This document shows, piece by piece, positions 1 through 13,200 of a stretch of DNA of 64,000 nt (positions within the stretch are counted from its first letter, which is position 1; the number at the start of each line of letters is the position of its first letter). The notes below the pieces were generated by a model. The model saw only the letters and a program-made list of their open reading frames with translations, was not told the origin of the DNA and did no database searches. The stretch is taken from contig OV050031.1 of NCBI GenBank assembly GCA_920105625.2, positions 74,161,995-74,225,994 on the forward strand. The letters are read 5' to 3'. Made by a program: the position numbers and the translations under genes. The DNA is from Clusia tigrina (lineage: Eukaryota; Arthropoda; Insecta; Diptera; Clusiidae).

Positions 1-3000
1 CAATCGACCGCGGCAGCGACTGAGAAGCCTGCAGAGATGCTGACAGAGGCTGCGACGCCGACTGAGACGCCGACTGAAGCAGATAGGGGTAGATATAAGC
101 ATACAGAAGGCAGCAGACCCCCAATCGATAGCGGCAGTGACTGAGACGCCTACAAAGACGCTGACAGAGGCTGCGACGCCGACTGAGGCAGATAGGGGTA
201 GATATAGGCACAGAGAAGGCAGCAGACCCCCGAAATCGACAGCGGCAGCGACTGAGACGCCTACAGAGACGCTGACAGAGGCTGCGAAGCCGACTCAGAC
301 CCCGACTGAGGCAGATAGGGGTAGATAAAGGCATAGAGAAGGCAGCAGAGCCCCCCAATCGACAGCGGTGGCGACTGAGATGCCTACAGAGACGCTGACA
401 GAGGCTGCGACGCCAACTGAGACGCCAACTGAGTCAGATATGGGTAGATATAGGCATCGAGAAGGCAGGAGACCCCCCAATCGAAAGCGGCAGCGACTGA
501 GTCGCCTACAGAGACGCTCACAGAGGCGGCGAAGCCGACTGAGACGCCGACTGAGGCACATAGGGGTAGATATAGGCACAGAGAATGCAGCAGACCCCCA
601 ATCGACCGCGGCAGCGACTGAGAAGCCTGCAGAGACGCTGACAGAGGCTGCGACGCCGACTGAGATGCCGACTGAGGCAGATAGGGGTAGATATAGGCAT
701 AGAAAACGCAGCAGACCCCCCAATCGACAGCGGCAGCGACTGAGACGCTGACAGAGGCTGCGACAACGTCTGAGTCGCCGACTGATGCATATAGGGGTAG
801 ATATAGGCATAGAGAAGGCAGCAGACCCCCTCAATCAACAGCTGTAGCAACTGAGACGCCTACAGAGACACTGATAGAGGCTAGGACGCTAATTGAGACG
901 CCGACTGAGGCAGATAGGGGAAGTTATAGGCATAAAGAAGGTAGCAAACCCCCCAATCGACAGCAGCAGCGACTGAGAAGCCTACAGAGACGCCTAAAGA
1001 GACGCTGACAGAGGCTGCGACGTCGACTGAGACGACTACAGATTCGCTGACAGAGGCTGCGACAACGTCTGAGTCGCCGACTGATGCATATAGGGGTAGA
1101 TACAGGCATAGAGAAGGCAGCATACCCCCTCAATCAACAGCGGCAGCGACTGAGATGCCCACAGAGACGCTGACAGAGGCTGCGACGCCGACTGAGACGC
1201 CAACTGAGGCAGATATGGGCAGATATAGGCATCGAGAAGGCAGGAGACCCCACAATCGAAAGCGGCAGCGACTGAGACGCCTACAGAGACGCTGACAGAG
1301 ACGCCGACTGAGGCAGATAGGGGTAGATATAGGCATAGAGAAGGCAGCAGACCCCACAAGCGACAGCGGCAGCGACTGAGAGGCCTACTGAGACGCCGAC
1401 TGAGACGCCGCCTGAGGCAGATAGGGGTATATATAAGCATAGAGAAGGCAGCAGACCCCCCAATCGACAGCGGCAGCGACTGAGATGCATACAGAGACGC
1501 TGACAGAGGCTGCGACGCCAACTGAGGCAGATACGGGTAGATATAGGCATAGAGAAGGCAGCAGACGCCCCCAATCGACAGCTTCAGCGACTTAGACACC
1601 TACAGAGACGCTGACAGAGGCTGCGACGCTGACTGAGACGCCAACTGAGACGCCGACTGAAGCAGATAGAGGTAGATATATGCATAGAGATGGTAGCAGA
1701 CCCCCCAATCGACAGCGGCAGCGACTGAGACACCTACAGAGACCCTGACAGAGGCTGCGACGCCAACTGAGACGCCGACTGAGGCACATAGGGGTAGATA
1801 TAGGCACAGAGAATGCAGCAGACCCCCAATCGACCGCGGAAGCGACTGAGAAGCCTGCAGAGACGCTGACAGAGGCTGCGACGCCGACTGAGGCAGATAC
1901 GGGTAGATATAGGCACAGACTAGGCAGCAGACCCCCGAAATCGACAGCGGCAGTGACTGAGACGCCTACAGAGACGCTGACAGAGGCTGCGACGCCGACT
2001 GAGATGCCGACTGAGGCAGATAGGGGTAGATATAGGCATAGAGAACGCAGCAGACCCCCCAATCGACAGCGGCAGCGACTGAGACGCTGACAGGGGCTGC
2101 GACAACGTCTGAGTCGCCGACTGATGCATATAAGGGTAGATATAGGCATAGAAAAGGCAGCAGACCCCCTCAATCAACAGCTGTAGCGACTGAGACGCCT
2201 ACAGAGACACTGATAGGGGCTAGGACGCCAATTGAGACTGAGGCAGATAGGGGAAGTTAAAGGCATAAAGAAGGCAGCAAACCCCCAATCGACAGCGGCA
2301 GCGACTGAGAAGCCTACAGAGACGCCTAAAGAGACGCTGACAGCGGCTGCGACGTCGACTGAGACGACTACAGAGGCGCTGACAGAGGCTGCGACAACGT
2401 CTGAGTCGCCGACTGATGCATATAGGGGTAGATACAGGCATAGAGAAGGCAGCAGACCCCCCAATCGACAGCGGCAGCGACTGAGATGCATACAGAGACG
2501 CTGATAGAGGCTGCGACACCGAAATAGACGACGACTCAGACGCCGACTCACACCCCGACTGAGGCAGATAAGGGTAGATATTGGCATATTGAAGGCAGCA
2601 GACCCCCCCCAATCGACAGCGGCAGCGACTGAGAAGCCTACAAAGATGCTGACAGAGGCTGCGACGCCGACTGAAGCAGATAGGGGTAGATATATGCATA
2701 GAGAAGGCAGCAGACCCCCCAATCGACAGTGGCAGCGACTGAGACGCAGACAGAGACGCTGACAGAGGTTGCGACGCCGACTGAGACGCCAACTGAGACG
2801 CCGACTGAAGCAGATAGATATAGATCTATGCATATAGAAGGCAGCAGACCCCCCAATCGACAGCGGCTGCGACTGAGACACCTACGGAGACCCTGACAGA
2901 GGCTGCGATGCCGTCTGAGACGCCGACTGAGACGCCGACTGAGACGCCGACTGAGGCAGATAGTGGTAGATATAGGCATCGAGAAGGCAGCAGACCCCCC

Positions 3001-4031
3001 AATCGACAGCGGCAGCGACTGAGACGCCTACAGAGACGCTGACAGAGACTGCGACGCCGACTGAGACGCCGACTGAGGCAGATAGGGGTAGATATAAACA
3101 TACAGAAGGCAGCATACCCCCCCGATCCAAAGCGGAAGAGAATGAGACTCCTACAGAGACGCCTACTGAGACGCCTACAGACACTCTGAAAGAGGCTGCG
3201 GCGCCTCCTGAGGCAGATAGGGCTAGATATAGGAATGGAGAAGGCAGCAGACCCCCAATCGACAGCGGCAGCGACTGAGTCGCCTACAGAGACGCTCACA
3301 GAGGCGGCGAAGCCGACTAAAACGCCGACTGAGGCACATAGGGGTAGATATAGGCACAGAGAATGCAGCAGACCCCCAATCGACCGCGGCAGCAACTGAG
3401 AAGCCTGCAGAGATGCTGACAGAGGCTGCGGCGCCGACTGAGACGCCGACTGAAGCAGATAGGGGTAGATATAGGCATACAGAAGGCAGCAGACCCCCAA
3501 TCGATAGCGGCAGTGACTGAGACGCCTACAAAGACGCTGACAGAGGCTGCGACGCCGACTGAGGCAAATAGGGGTAGATATAGGCACATAGAAGGCAGCA
3601 GACCCCCGAAATCGACAGCGGCAGCGACTGAGACGCCTACGGAGACGCTGACAGAGGCTGCGAAGCCGACTCAGACCCCGACTGAGGCAGATAGGGGTAG
3701 ATAAAGGCATAGAGAAGGCAGCAGAGCCCCCCAATCGACAGCGGTGGCGACTGAGATGCCTACAGAGACGCTGACAGAGGCTGCGACGCCAACTGAGACG
3801 CCAACTGAGACAGATATGGGTAGATATAGGCATCGAGAAAGCAGGAGACCCCCCAATCGAAAGCGGCAGCGACTGAGTCGCCTACAGAGACGCTCACAGA
3901 GGCGGCGAAGCCGACTGAGACGCCGACTGAGGCACATAGGGGTAGATATAGGCACAGAGAATGCAGCAGACTCCCAATCGACCGCGGCAGCGACTGAGAA
4001 GCCTGCAGAGATGCTGACAGAGGCTGCGACG
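1..4031. repeat. Higher-order repeat, 3,376-bp spacing, in array A
   Basis: The first roughly 655 bases recur from position 3377 with the same order of monomer subtypes (the AATCGACCGCGG type, the type with CTACAAAGACGC, then the CGAAATCGAC type). Only scattered substitutions separate the copies until they diverge near 655/4031. The left copy is cut by the window edge, so its true length is unknown. This points to segmental duplication of multi-monomer blocks within the satellite. Confidence 0.75.
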
Positions 4032-7000
4032 CCGACTGAGACGCCGACTGAAACAGATAGGGGTAGATATAAGCATACAGAAGGCAGCAGACCCACAATC
4101 GACAGCGGCAATGACTGAGATGCCTACAAAGACGCTGACAGATGCTGCGACGCCGACTGAGGCAGATAGGGATAGATATAGGCACAGAGAATGCAGCAGA
4201 CCCCCAATCGACCGCGGCAGCGACTGAGAAGCCTGCAGAGACGCTGACAGAGGCTGCGACGCCGACTGAGACGCCGACTGAAGCAGATAGGGGTAGATAT
4301 AAGCATACAGAAGGCAGCAGACCCCACTAATCGATAGCGGCAGAGACTGAGACACCAACAGAGACGCCAAAAGAGACGCTGAAAGAGGCTGCGACGCCTA
4401 CTGAGGCAGATAGGGCTAGATATAGGAATGGAGAGAGACGCCGACTGAGGCACATAAGGGTAGATATAGGCACAGAGAATGCAGCAGACGCTCAATCGAC
4501 CGCGGCAGCTACTGAGAAGCCTGCAGAAATGCTGACAGAGGCTGCGACGCCGACTGAGACGCCGACTGAAGCAGATAGGGGTAGATATAAGCATACAGAA
4601 GGCAGCAGACCCCCAATCGACAGCGGCAGTGACTGAGACGCCTACAAAGACGCTGACAGAGGCTACGACGCCGACTGAGGCAGATAGGGGTAGATATAGG
4701 CTCAGAGAAGGCAGCAGACCCCCGAAATCGACAGCAGCAGCGACTGAGACGCCTACAGAGACGCTGACAGAGGCTGCGACGCCGACTGAGATGCCGACTG
4801 AGGCAGATAGGGGTAGATGTAGGCATAGAGAACGCAGCAGACCCCCCAATCGACAGCGGCAGCGACTGAGACGCTGACAGAGGCTGCGACAACGTCTGAG
4901 TCGCCGACTGATGCATATAGGGGTAGATATAGGCATAGAGAAGGCAGCAGACCCCCTCAATAAACAGCTGTAGCAACTGAGACGCCTACAGAAACACTGA
5001 TAGACTCTAGGACGCTAATTGAGACGCCGACTGAGGCAGATAGGGGAAGCTATAGGCATAAAGAAGGCAGCAAACCCCCCAATCGACAGCAGCAGCGACT
5101 GAGAAGCCTACAGAGACGCCTAAAGAGACGCTGACAGAGGCTGCGACGTCGACTGATACGACTACAGAGGCGCTGACAGAGGCTGCGACAACGTCTGAGT
5201 TGCCGACTGATGCATATAGGGGTAGATACAGGGATAGAGAAGGCAGCAGACCCCCTCAATCAACAGCGGCAGCGACTGAGATGCCTACAGAGACGCTGAC
5301 AGAGGCTGCGACGCCGACTGAGACGCCAACTGAGGCAGATATGGGTAGATATAGGCATCGAGAAGGCAGGAGACCCCACAATCGAAAGCGGCAGCGACTG
5401 AGACGCCTACAGAGACGCTGACAGAGACGCCGACTGAGGCAGATAGGGGTAGATATAGGCATAGAGAAGGCAGCAGACCCCACAAGCGACAGCGGCAGCG
5501 ACTGAGAGGCCTACAGAGACGCCGACTGAGACGCCGACTGAGGCAGATAGGGGTATATATAAGCATAGAGAAGGCAGCAGACCCCCCAATCGACAGCGGC
5601 AGCGACTGAGATGCATACAGAGACGCTGACAGAAGCTGCGACGCCGACTGAGACGGCGACTGAGACGCCAACTGAGACGCCGACTGAAGCAGATAGAGGT
5701 AGATCTATGCATAGAGATGACAGCAGACCCCCCAATCGACAGCGGCAGCGACTGAGACACCTACAGAGACCCTGACAGAGGCTGCGACGCCGACTGAGGC
5801 AGATAGGGGTAGATATATGCATAGAGAAGGCAGCAGACCCCCCAATCGACAGTGGCAGCGACTTAGACGCCTACAGCGACGCTGACAGAGGCTGCGACGC
5901 CGTCTGAGGCAGATACGGGCAGATATAGGCATAGAGAAGGCAGCAGACGCCCCCAATCGACAGCGGCAGCGACTTAGACGCCTACAGAGACGCTGACAGA
6001 GGTTGCGACGCCGACTGAGACGCCAACTGAGACGCCGACTGAGGCACATAGGGGTAGATATAGGCACAGAGAATGCAGCAGACCCCCAATCGACCGCGGA
6101 AGCTACTGAGAAGCCTGCAGAGACGCTGACAGAGGCTGCGACGCCGACTGAGACGCCGACTGAAGCAGATAGGGGTAGATATAAGCATACAGAAGGTAGC
6201 AGACCCCCCAATCGATAGCGGCAGAGACTGAGACACCAACAGAGACGCCTAAAGAGACGCTGACAGAGGCTGCGACACCGAATGAGACGCCGACTGAGAC
6301 ACCGACTGAGGCAGATAGGGGCAGATATAGGCATCGAGAAGGCAGCAGACCCCCCAATCGACAGCGGCGGCGATTGAGACGCCTACAGAGACGCTGACAG
6401 CGGCTGCGACGCCGAGAGAGACGCCAGCTGAAGCAGATAGGGGTAGATATAGGCAAGAGAAGGCAGCAGACCCCCCAATCGACAGCGGCAGTGACTGAGA
6501 CGCCTACAAAGACGCTGACAGAGGCTGCGACGCCGACTGAGGCAGATAGGGGTATATATAGGCACAGACTAGGCAGCAGATCCCCGAAATCGACAGCGGC
6601 AGCGACTGAAACGCCTACAGAGACCCTGACAGCGGCTGCGACGCCGACTGAGACGCCGACTGAGGCAGATAGGGGAAGCTATAGGCATAAAGAAGGCAGC
6701 AAACCCCCCAATCGACAGCAGCAGCGACTGAGAAGCCTACAGAGACGCCTAAAGAGACGCTGACAGAGGCTGCGACGTCGACTGAGACGCCTACAGACAC
6801 GCTGACAGAGACGCCGACTGAGGCAGATAGGGGTAGATATAGGCATAGAGAAGGCAGCAGACCCCACATGCGACAGCGGCAGCGACTGAGAGGCCTACAG
6901 AGACGCCGACTGAGACGCCGACTGAGGCAGATAGGGGTATATATAAGCATAGAGAAGGCAGCAGACCCCAAATCGACAGCGGCAGCGACTGAGACGCCTA

Positions 7001-7132
7001 TAAAGACGCTGACAGAGGCTGCGACGCCGACTGAGGCAGATAGGGGTAGATATAGGCTCAGAGAAGGCAGCAGACCCCCGAATCGACAGCGGCAGCGACT
7101 GAGACGCCTACAGAGACGCTGACAGAGGCTGC
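1..7132. repeat. Satellite array A (about 110-123 bp monomer)
   Basis: Tandem repeat filling the window from its left edge to the first retrotransposon. Using AATCGA as anchor, the first spacings are 121, 111, 123, 122, 121, 122, 111 and 122 bp, with some longer composite units (about 177 bp near 955-1132). Each monomer has a constant part (GATAGGGGTAGATATAGG, then GGCAGCAGAC, a C-run and AATCGACAGCGGCAGCGACTG) and a variable part of 12-bp-like words (GACGCCGACTGA, GAGACGC, GACAGAGGCTGC). The + strand is T-poor. Monomer subtypes differ by diagnostic bases, for example AATCGACCGCGG, AATCAACAGC and AATCCAAAGCGG. Stop-free stretches on both strands follow from the simple composition; frame is not conserved because spacings and C-run lengths are not multiples of three, so I call no gene here. 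Confidence 0.96.
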
Positions 7133-7504
7133 GAGTTAGAATCAAGCTACTTACGCGTAGTTGACTCACAGCACCGGCTCCCATTAAACTCATTAAGAAT
7201 GCACATATTTTTAGGGTGCAAATATTGTAAATGAGTAGTATTTATGCACTAATTATGATGTAAACTTTTAGGGTGTCACAGTTCCGCAGTCAAGTTGACG
7301 AGGGGCATTTAGAATGCACCGACGACACTTTTACTTTTGAAGTAGGTCGGTTGGCTTGAGCAACTGACATCAAATAACAATTGCGAAACTGGAACACCAG
7401 AAAAGTCAAGACGTAGGCGGTAATGTTCATTTGTAAATAGTATATAAGGACTAGTATTTTAAGAATAAAGCTCTCTTGTGTTTTGGAAACCGAAAAGTGG
7501 TAGT
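7133..7504 (+). repeat. 5' LTR of copy 1
   Basis: This 372-bp stretch matches 16648-17019 with about six substitutions, at 7265, 7287, 7295, 7405, near 7449 and one CAAT/CAGT difference. The left edge is GAGTTAGAATC, fused directly to the satellite word GAGGCTGC. The 3' LTR is preceded by GGGATGTTGT, so the real LTR may begin with TGTTGT and this 5' LTR would then lack those six bases. The right edge is set where the two LTRs diverge, after GTGGTAGT. Confidence 0.93.
7441..7469 (+). promoter_or_regulatory. LTR promoter TATA box and polyadenylation signal
   Basis: TATATAA at 7441-7447 is a likely TATA box. AATAAA at 7464-7469 is a likely poly(A) signal. Their closeness implies a compact U3/R boundary. 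The same pair occurs at 16956-16962 and 16979-16984 in the 3' LTR. Transcription start is not visible from sequence alone. Confidence 0.6.
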
Positions 7505-8004
7505 TGCATCAAAGTTTTTTGTAGTTCGGAAACTACGATTTGCGTAGCAATGTTGAAGAAAACATTTAAATGCTATTACTATGTGGCGCATACGTTACGG
7601 GTTTATTTTTAAATATGGATTCAAATTTCCGGGAATGAATCAAGACACTTTTGCCTGTAAATCAAATTTCGGTTTTTACAAACATATGGCCTTTTTCTAG
7701 GGATTCTTGGGAGGATTAAAGATGGTGAGAGGAAATCAAGGAGTATCTGTGAGGAAGCCAAGGACCAATTTGCATTGATGGAAGGACTTAATGGACGCCG
7801 GTAGACAGCGGAACTTTGTGATGGAAAACAAGTATAGCAGAATATGTATATAGAATTTACGGTGGAATGTTTTTTTTTAAATAAATTTGTATTTATCAAT
7901 AAGTAAGATGGAATAAAATATTGGGATAAGTTAATAACAAGTTTTAACAACTATTGGATTTTTATTTGTAATTGGGATACGCCATCTGTTCTGGCATTTG
8001 GGAT
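7505..8004 (+). other. Leader of copy 1, with hairpin and broken short upstream ORF
   Basis: About 500 bp between the 5' LTR and the first gag ATG. A perfect 6-bp stem, GTAGTT/AACTAC with a CGGA loop, lies at 7521-7536. No convincing primer-binding site starting with TGG is seen after the LTR. A short upstream ORF begins with ATG at 7581 but stops at TAG 7698-7700. In copies 2 and 3 that codon is sense and the ORF runs 65 codons. The rest is AT-rich with no recognised motif. Confidence 0.6.
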
Positions 8005-10294
8005 ATGACGAAGGAAGCGCAAGGATTACTGCTGAGGCAGGAGCAAATTGGCGAAACGATTGAAAAGCTGGTCCGTAACTTTAAGAAAGACGGCAGTTTA
8101 CGTAAGAACAACGTGTATTACCGCAAGCGAATAACACAGTTGCAAGATCTGGGGAGAGAGTTCAACAATAATCACGGACTGTTGTTGCCTCACGCAGTTG
8201 AGTACGGCAAGGGAAAATATTTTGCGGAAAATTACGCAGACTACATAAATAGTCTGGTCAACGAATGGGCAGGTACATTTAGTTCTGAATTAGAGGGACT
8301 AGGGCAAGATGTTGTGAGTTTGGTTTCGCCAGACGAGGAAATAAGGAACAGATTGAAATCAATACAGTCAGATGTGAAACTGTTTACTGGGAAAATAGTT
8401 GACCAGTTCGAAGCGAGTACGAGCAGCGAAGAAGCTCAGGAATTTTGGAAGCAGGCGAACGACGGAGGCGCTGTGTCACCATTAGAGGTAGCGGATCAAG
8501 CCTTAACGGCAATTCAAAAAAGAACAGAAGAAAAGCTGTTCAGTTTTCATAAGAAAGCAGAAGATGGAGAGCACAAAAAGAGTATCTTCAGAAGAAGGTA
8601 AAGGAACTTTCTCAGAGATTGACGGAAACAGAGGAAGCAGCAACGCTGTTGGAGAAGGAGTGTGCAGGATTGAAAAGAGGACGGGCGACCAATAGCAACC
8701 CACATAGAAAGGAGAGATCAAAATCAGCATCGGCTGGATTTACACAGACAGTATTGACATTGCCTCCTGAAGTTCGCTGGACGGAGTATTTAACACCAGA
8801 AGGGATAAGCCGCATGGTAAAGCCAAAATTAGTACTTAATGAAGAAAGGCAAGCGGAATTTTTGTGTGGCGCATCTGAAATCAGTGTCGAGCCTTTTTCT
8901 CCGGGAGGCCCGATAAATAATAAAAATCAGGGATATCCGCCAAAGGAGCCGGAAGCAGTACCCGTGCAGCAAAGTTCCGATACTGTGGGCAGTATTTCGC
9001 CTGCACGAACAAACGATCGAAGACTAATTAGTTTGAATCCGGCACTGGCCAATTACCTCTCAGATCCGGGAGAAGAGAATTTGGAAACTCCCAAAGAGAT
9101 TAATAAAGCTAAGGTTTTACCAGCAATTGAGAAAACACAAAGGAATAAAATGGGCATTCTGGAAGTTACTTATGCGGTGGAGAAGTTGGTGCCCATGTTC
9201 TCAGAAGTCGAGTTGTATGATCTGAGAACTGAGATCCGGCGCTTCAAAGAAGGTTGTGAGCTAGCACAGCAAAGTGTTCCGGAAGCGGACGGGGAACACT
9301 TAATAAAGTGTATTAGGCAAAGAACCACAGGTGATGCGTTTGATTTACTAGCGCATAGCTCAGTAAGCACCCTGGCAGAATTATATGCACTTTTGGATAG
9401 GACGTATTTAAAACAAAAGTCGTATGACTATCTCGTTCGGGAAATTCAGGAATCAACTCAGACACCGGGGGAGGAATTGAGAGCCTGGGGACGAAGGCTC
9501 CAGTCTCTGGGGAACGCTGCTGAGACGGAAGCCAACAGGCAGTTTCCAGAAAATGTTGCAACATACAAGGCTCAATATAGAACGGTCTATGATTTCTGTG
9601 TTCAAGGCAGGCCTGATAAATAGGGACTTAGCTAATTATACTCTTACTCTCACGCCGAGGAGCATGACAGAACTAGTGGAAGCGGTCTCTTTAGCTGAAG
9701 CAGCAATACAACAGCAAACGACAACAGGTGGAATCTGCTGGACGAATGCTTCTGCAGATGTAGGGACAGTACAGCAGCAAGACAGATGTGGGATTGGTAG
9801 ATTGATGGGTCAATTTCCGCAACAAAGAGATCAAGATTTTCCTCCAAGGAAACCCATTTGCTCATTCTGTCATAAGCCAGGGCACACAAGGGATGAATGC
9901 GTTACACGCAAAAACACGCCCTACTGTATAGAGTGCCACACTTACGGTCTGAGGCAAGTAGACAGTGCCAAGTAGACACAAAATGGGATCAAAGTAGAAG
10001 GCAGCCAGCTACGAGGCGCCCGGTTCCACCCTTGAGGGACAGCAGGGGTAACTTCAGTAGTCCCCGAGTTAATTCAACAGAAGGAATTAACCAAGGAAGA
10101 AATCCTTTCAAAACTGGGAGTGGTCAGCAGCGACCAAATTGGAATTCCAGAAGTGAACCAAGGATACGCAACACCCAACAGGGGTTGAGATGCTTCTCAT
10201 GTGGACAGATGGGACATCGGGCAGCGGAATGCAGGGATAGACAATCCCAGCAAAGAACCAGGGAAACTTCCAGCGGCCCAGTCGAAGCCAATAG
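8005..10294 (+). pseudogene. gag: gag of copy 1, frameshifted
   Basis: Structural polyprotein that would form the intracellular virus-like particle and bind element RNA. The first ATG in the open frame is at 8005; the frame is open further upstream without ATG. Visible parts are an N-terminal charged helical region, a heptad-like coiled-coil stretch near 8540-8690, a capsid-like middle, and C-terminal zinc knuckles (CX2CX4HX4C). Lesions: a missing T near 8565 compared with copies 2 and 3, giving a stop at 8601; a frame change between about 9525 and 9623 (stop at 9621-9623) shared with copy 2; a missing A near 9954, with a stop at 9975, which breaks the middle knuckle; and a missing G near 10256. 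Full length would be about 760 codons, large for a Gag. The expected Gag stop is TAG at 10292-10294. Identification rests on the knuckles and on position before pol. Confidence 0.88.
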
Positions 10295-13200
10295 ACTGGA
10301 AAGCCAAAAGAAAGAGAGTAATAATTAGGCCGGAAGTAAGTGGGACTAGTAATGTAGGAACTACAGTCCAGGAGAAGGAGGAGCAAGAGGCTCTCCAGTA
10401 TCACGAAGAGTTAGGGAGTGGATACACGTCCATTTTGGAGTCAAAAGGGCTTTGTTTCGTGGTGAGCAGGGTAGGAGATGCTTTCATCGAGATACCCTGC
10501 AAGGAGGCAGCTAGTGGAAAGCTAGTGCTTTTGGTAGATTCAGGGGCGGATACTAGCCTCGTAAAATCTAGTGTTTTACGGAAGGGACTAGTTGTTAACC
10601 CAAAAGATGTAAGAACGCTTAATGGAGCGTTCGGAGGTTGCATCAGAACACTGGGGTCACTCAAAATAGGGCACAGTAAAGTTAAGGGCATGAGTTTTAG
10701 AGTGCACGCAGTCGAATTGGATAGGGAAGGTATCCCGGCTGATGGGATAATTGGCCGCGATAATCTTTGGGGACGCACCATACTGGATGCGCTCGATAAG
10801 CAGTTATCGTTTTACGATAATAATAAGAATAGAATTCTCACTCTTCCATTAAAGTCATGGCAGGAAGGAACCGTGAGTAAGGTTAAGAATAGTATGGAGG
10901 TAGTAAATGCAAGGTCAACCAGAGTAGTTACTATGCATGTAAATACGAAACTTAGGACTGTTGTTTTGCACAAGCAGCAGCTAGCGGAGGGCGTATATAT
11001 GGGAGAAACCATAACGCACGTTGACAAGGGTAAGGTGTACGCTTGTGTACTCAACGCCTCAGAAAAGGACTATCTGATGGATGAGGATTTTAGGCCTAAG
11101 TTCACTAGTTATGATAATTTTAAAGAACCGAATTATAGATCGGTTAATCAGATTAAACAAGTTGATATAAGAAAAAGAATGGAGAGAGTGCTAGAATCAC
11201 TGAAGCTAGACCCAAGCGTAAATTCAGAAGAGAAGGCATTAATAGAAGCCATTTGTGCGTCATTCCATGACATATTTTTGCTGGAAGGAGACCAGTTAAC
11301 ATATACACCAGAGGTAGAGCATGAAATACCTACTAGGGTGGATCAAGCACCAATTAACCAGAAACAGTACAGATTGCCACAGGCTCACAAAGATGAGGTA
11401 AACAGGCAAGTGGAAGGGATGTTAAAAGATAACATAATTTCACCGAGTATCTCGCCTTGGAACTCACCAATAATTTTGGTACCAAAGAAGGGAGGTGCTC
11501 AGGGTCAGAAGAAGTGGAGAATGGTCGTCGATTTTAGGAAATTGAACGACGCCACTATCAAGCAGGTGTTCCCAATTCCAAGGATAGAAGAAATTCTGGA
11601 TCAGTTGGGGCATAGTAGATATTTTTCTACACTTGATTTAGCGAGTGGCTACCACCAAGTTCTGGTGGATACCCAAGATAAGCAGAAAACTGCTTTCAGC
11701 ACCGGTTTAGGGCATTATGAATTTAATAGAATGCCGTTTGGATTAACAGGAGCACCGGCTACCTTCCAACGGTTAATGAACCATGTGCTAACAGGCTTGC
11801 AGGGGTTAGATTGTTTTGTGTATCTGGATGATATTGTAATTTATGGGAAGAACTTGCAGCAGCATTCGCAACGCTTGTGCAAGGTGCTCCAGAGATTACG
11901 AGAACACAATTTGAAATTGAACTCGGAGAAGTGTCAATTTTTACGAAGAGAGGTGGTTTATTTAGGCCATCGTTGCTCAGAGGCAGGAGCACTGCCTGAC
12001 CCGCAGAAAGTGGAATGCGTTAAAAATCTAGCGATTCCGAGAAACAGAAAGGAAGTGCAAGCATTCCTAGGACTAGTGAACTATTATAGAAAGTTCGTGG
12101 AAGGACTAGCCGGAATTGCGTTGCCAGTGAATAAATTGCTACGAAAAGAAGCAAAGTTCGAATGGACAGAGAGCTGTCAGCAAGCATTCGAGAGGCTAAA
12201 AGAAATAATTACCTCGCCACCAATTTTGGCGTACCCCGACTTTGAGCAAACTTTTTTGTTGACCACTGATGCTAGCAATGAAGCATTAGGGGCAGTATTG
12301 TCACAAGGGGAAGTCGGTAATGACCGACCAATAGCATTCGCAAGCAGAGCGCTTAGCGACACGGAAAAGAGATACTCCACAATAGAAAAGGAATTTCTAG
12401 CCATAGTGTGGGCTACAAAGAATTTTAGGGCATATCTGCTAGGACGCCCATTCAAGATATACACTGATCACCAGCCGTTGAGAGGCATAGCCAACTTGAA
12501 AGATCAAACGTCTAGGCTAGCCAGGTTCAGACACAAATTGTCTGAGTATGATTTTGAAATCATATACAAACCTGGGAAAAAGAATCTAAATGCGGACGCA
12601 CTCAGCAGAGTACCGCAGGCACAGAAAGTATCCGTAGTGCAAACGAGTTCCAAAGCACGGTCAGATAAGGAGAAGGCCGAGAGAATGCAAAGAGACAAAA
12701 TTGATGCTACAAGAGATGTTAGCAATGCGGGTTTCGATGCCAATGAACAAGCATCCAGTAGTGTGGAATGGCTGAAGGATATAAAGGATATCCAGGCTGT
12801 GTTAAAGGGTTTCCATGATTCACCTCTAGGTGGACACCAGGGATTCTGGAAAGCTCATGACAGAATTAGGCAAGTATACGGATGGAAAGGTATGCTCAAG
12901 GACATTAAAAAATATATAAAGAGGTGTCCAAAGTGCCAGGCCAACAAAAGTTCAAGGCTAACAAAGATGCCAATGGTATTAACTGACACACCGAAACAGC
13001 CATTTGATAAAGTTCATATGGATATTGTAGGTATTTTACCTGAGACTGTTTCGGGCAATAAATACATCTCGACGTTCCAAGATGATTTCTCAAAGTATAT
13101 GGCGTGCGTGGCTATACCTGATGCGGAAGCAGGTATGGTAGCCAAGGCATTCTTTGAAGAAATTATAGCACGTTACAACATACCTAAGGTTTTGATAACC

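Noticed and set aside
137..751. Plus-strand Thr/Glu/Pro-rich repeat proteins (TETPTE type)
   Set aside because: Same reason: each is a translation of the tandem DNA repeat, with no conserved start, no stable frame and no flanking gene signals.
1..7132. CRISPR array
   Set aside because: The repeats are head-to-tail variants of one satellite without unique spacers, no cas genes are present, and the setting is eukaryotic.
11759..12743. Several minus-strand ORFs inside pol
   Set aside because: They are antisense shadows of the RT and RNase H coding sequence.
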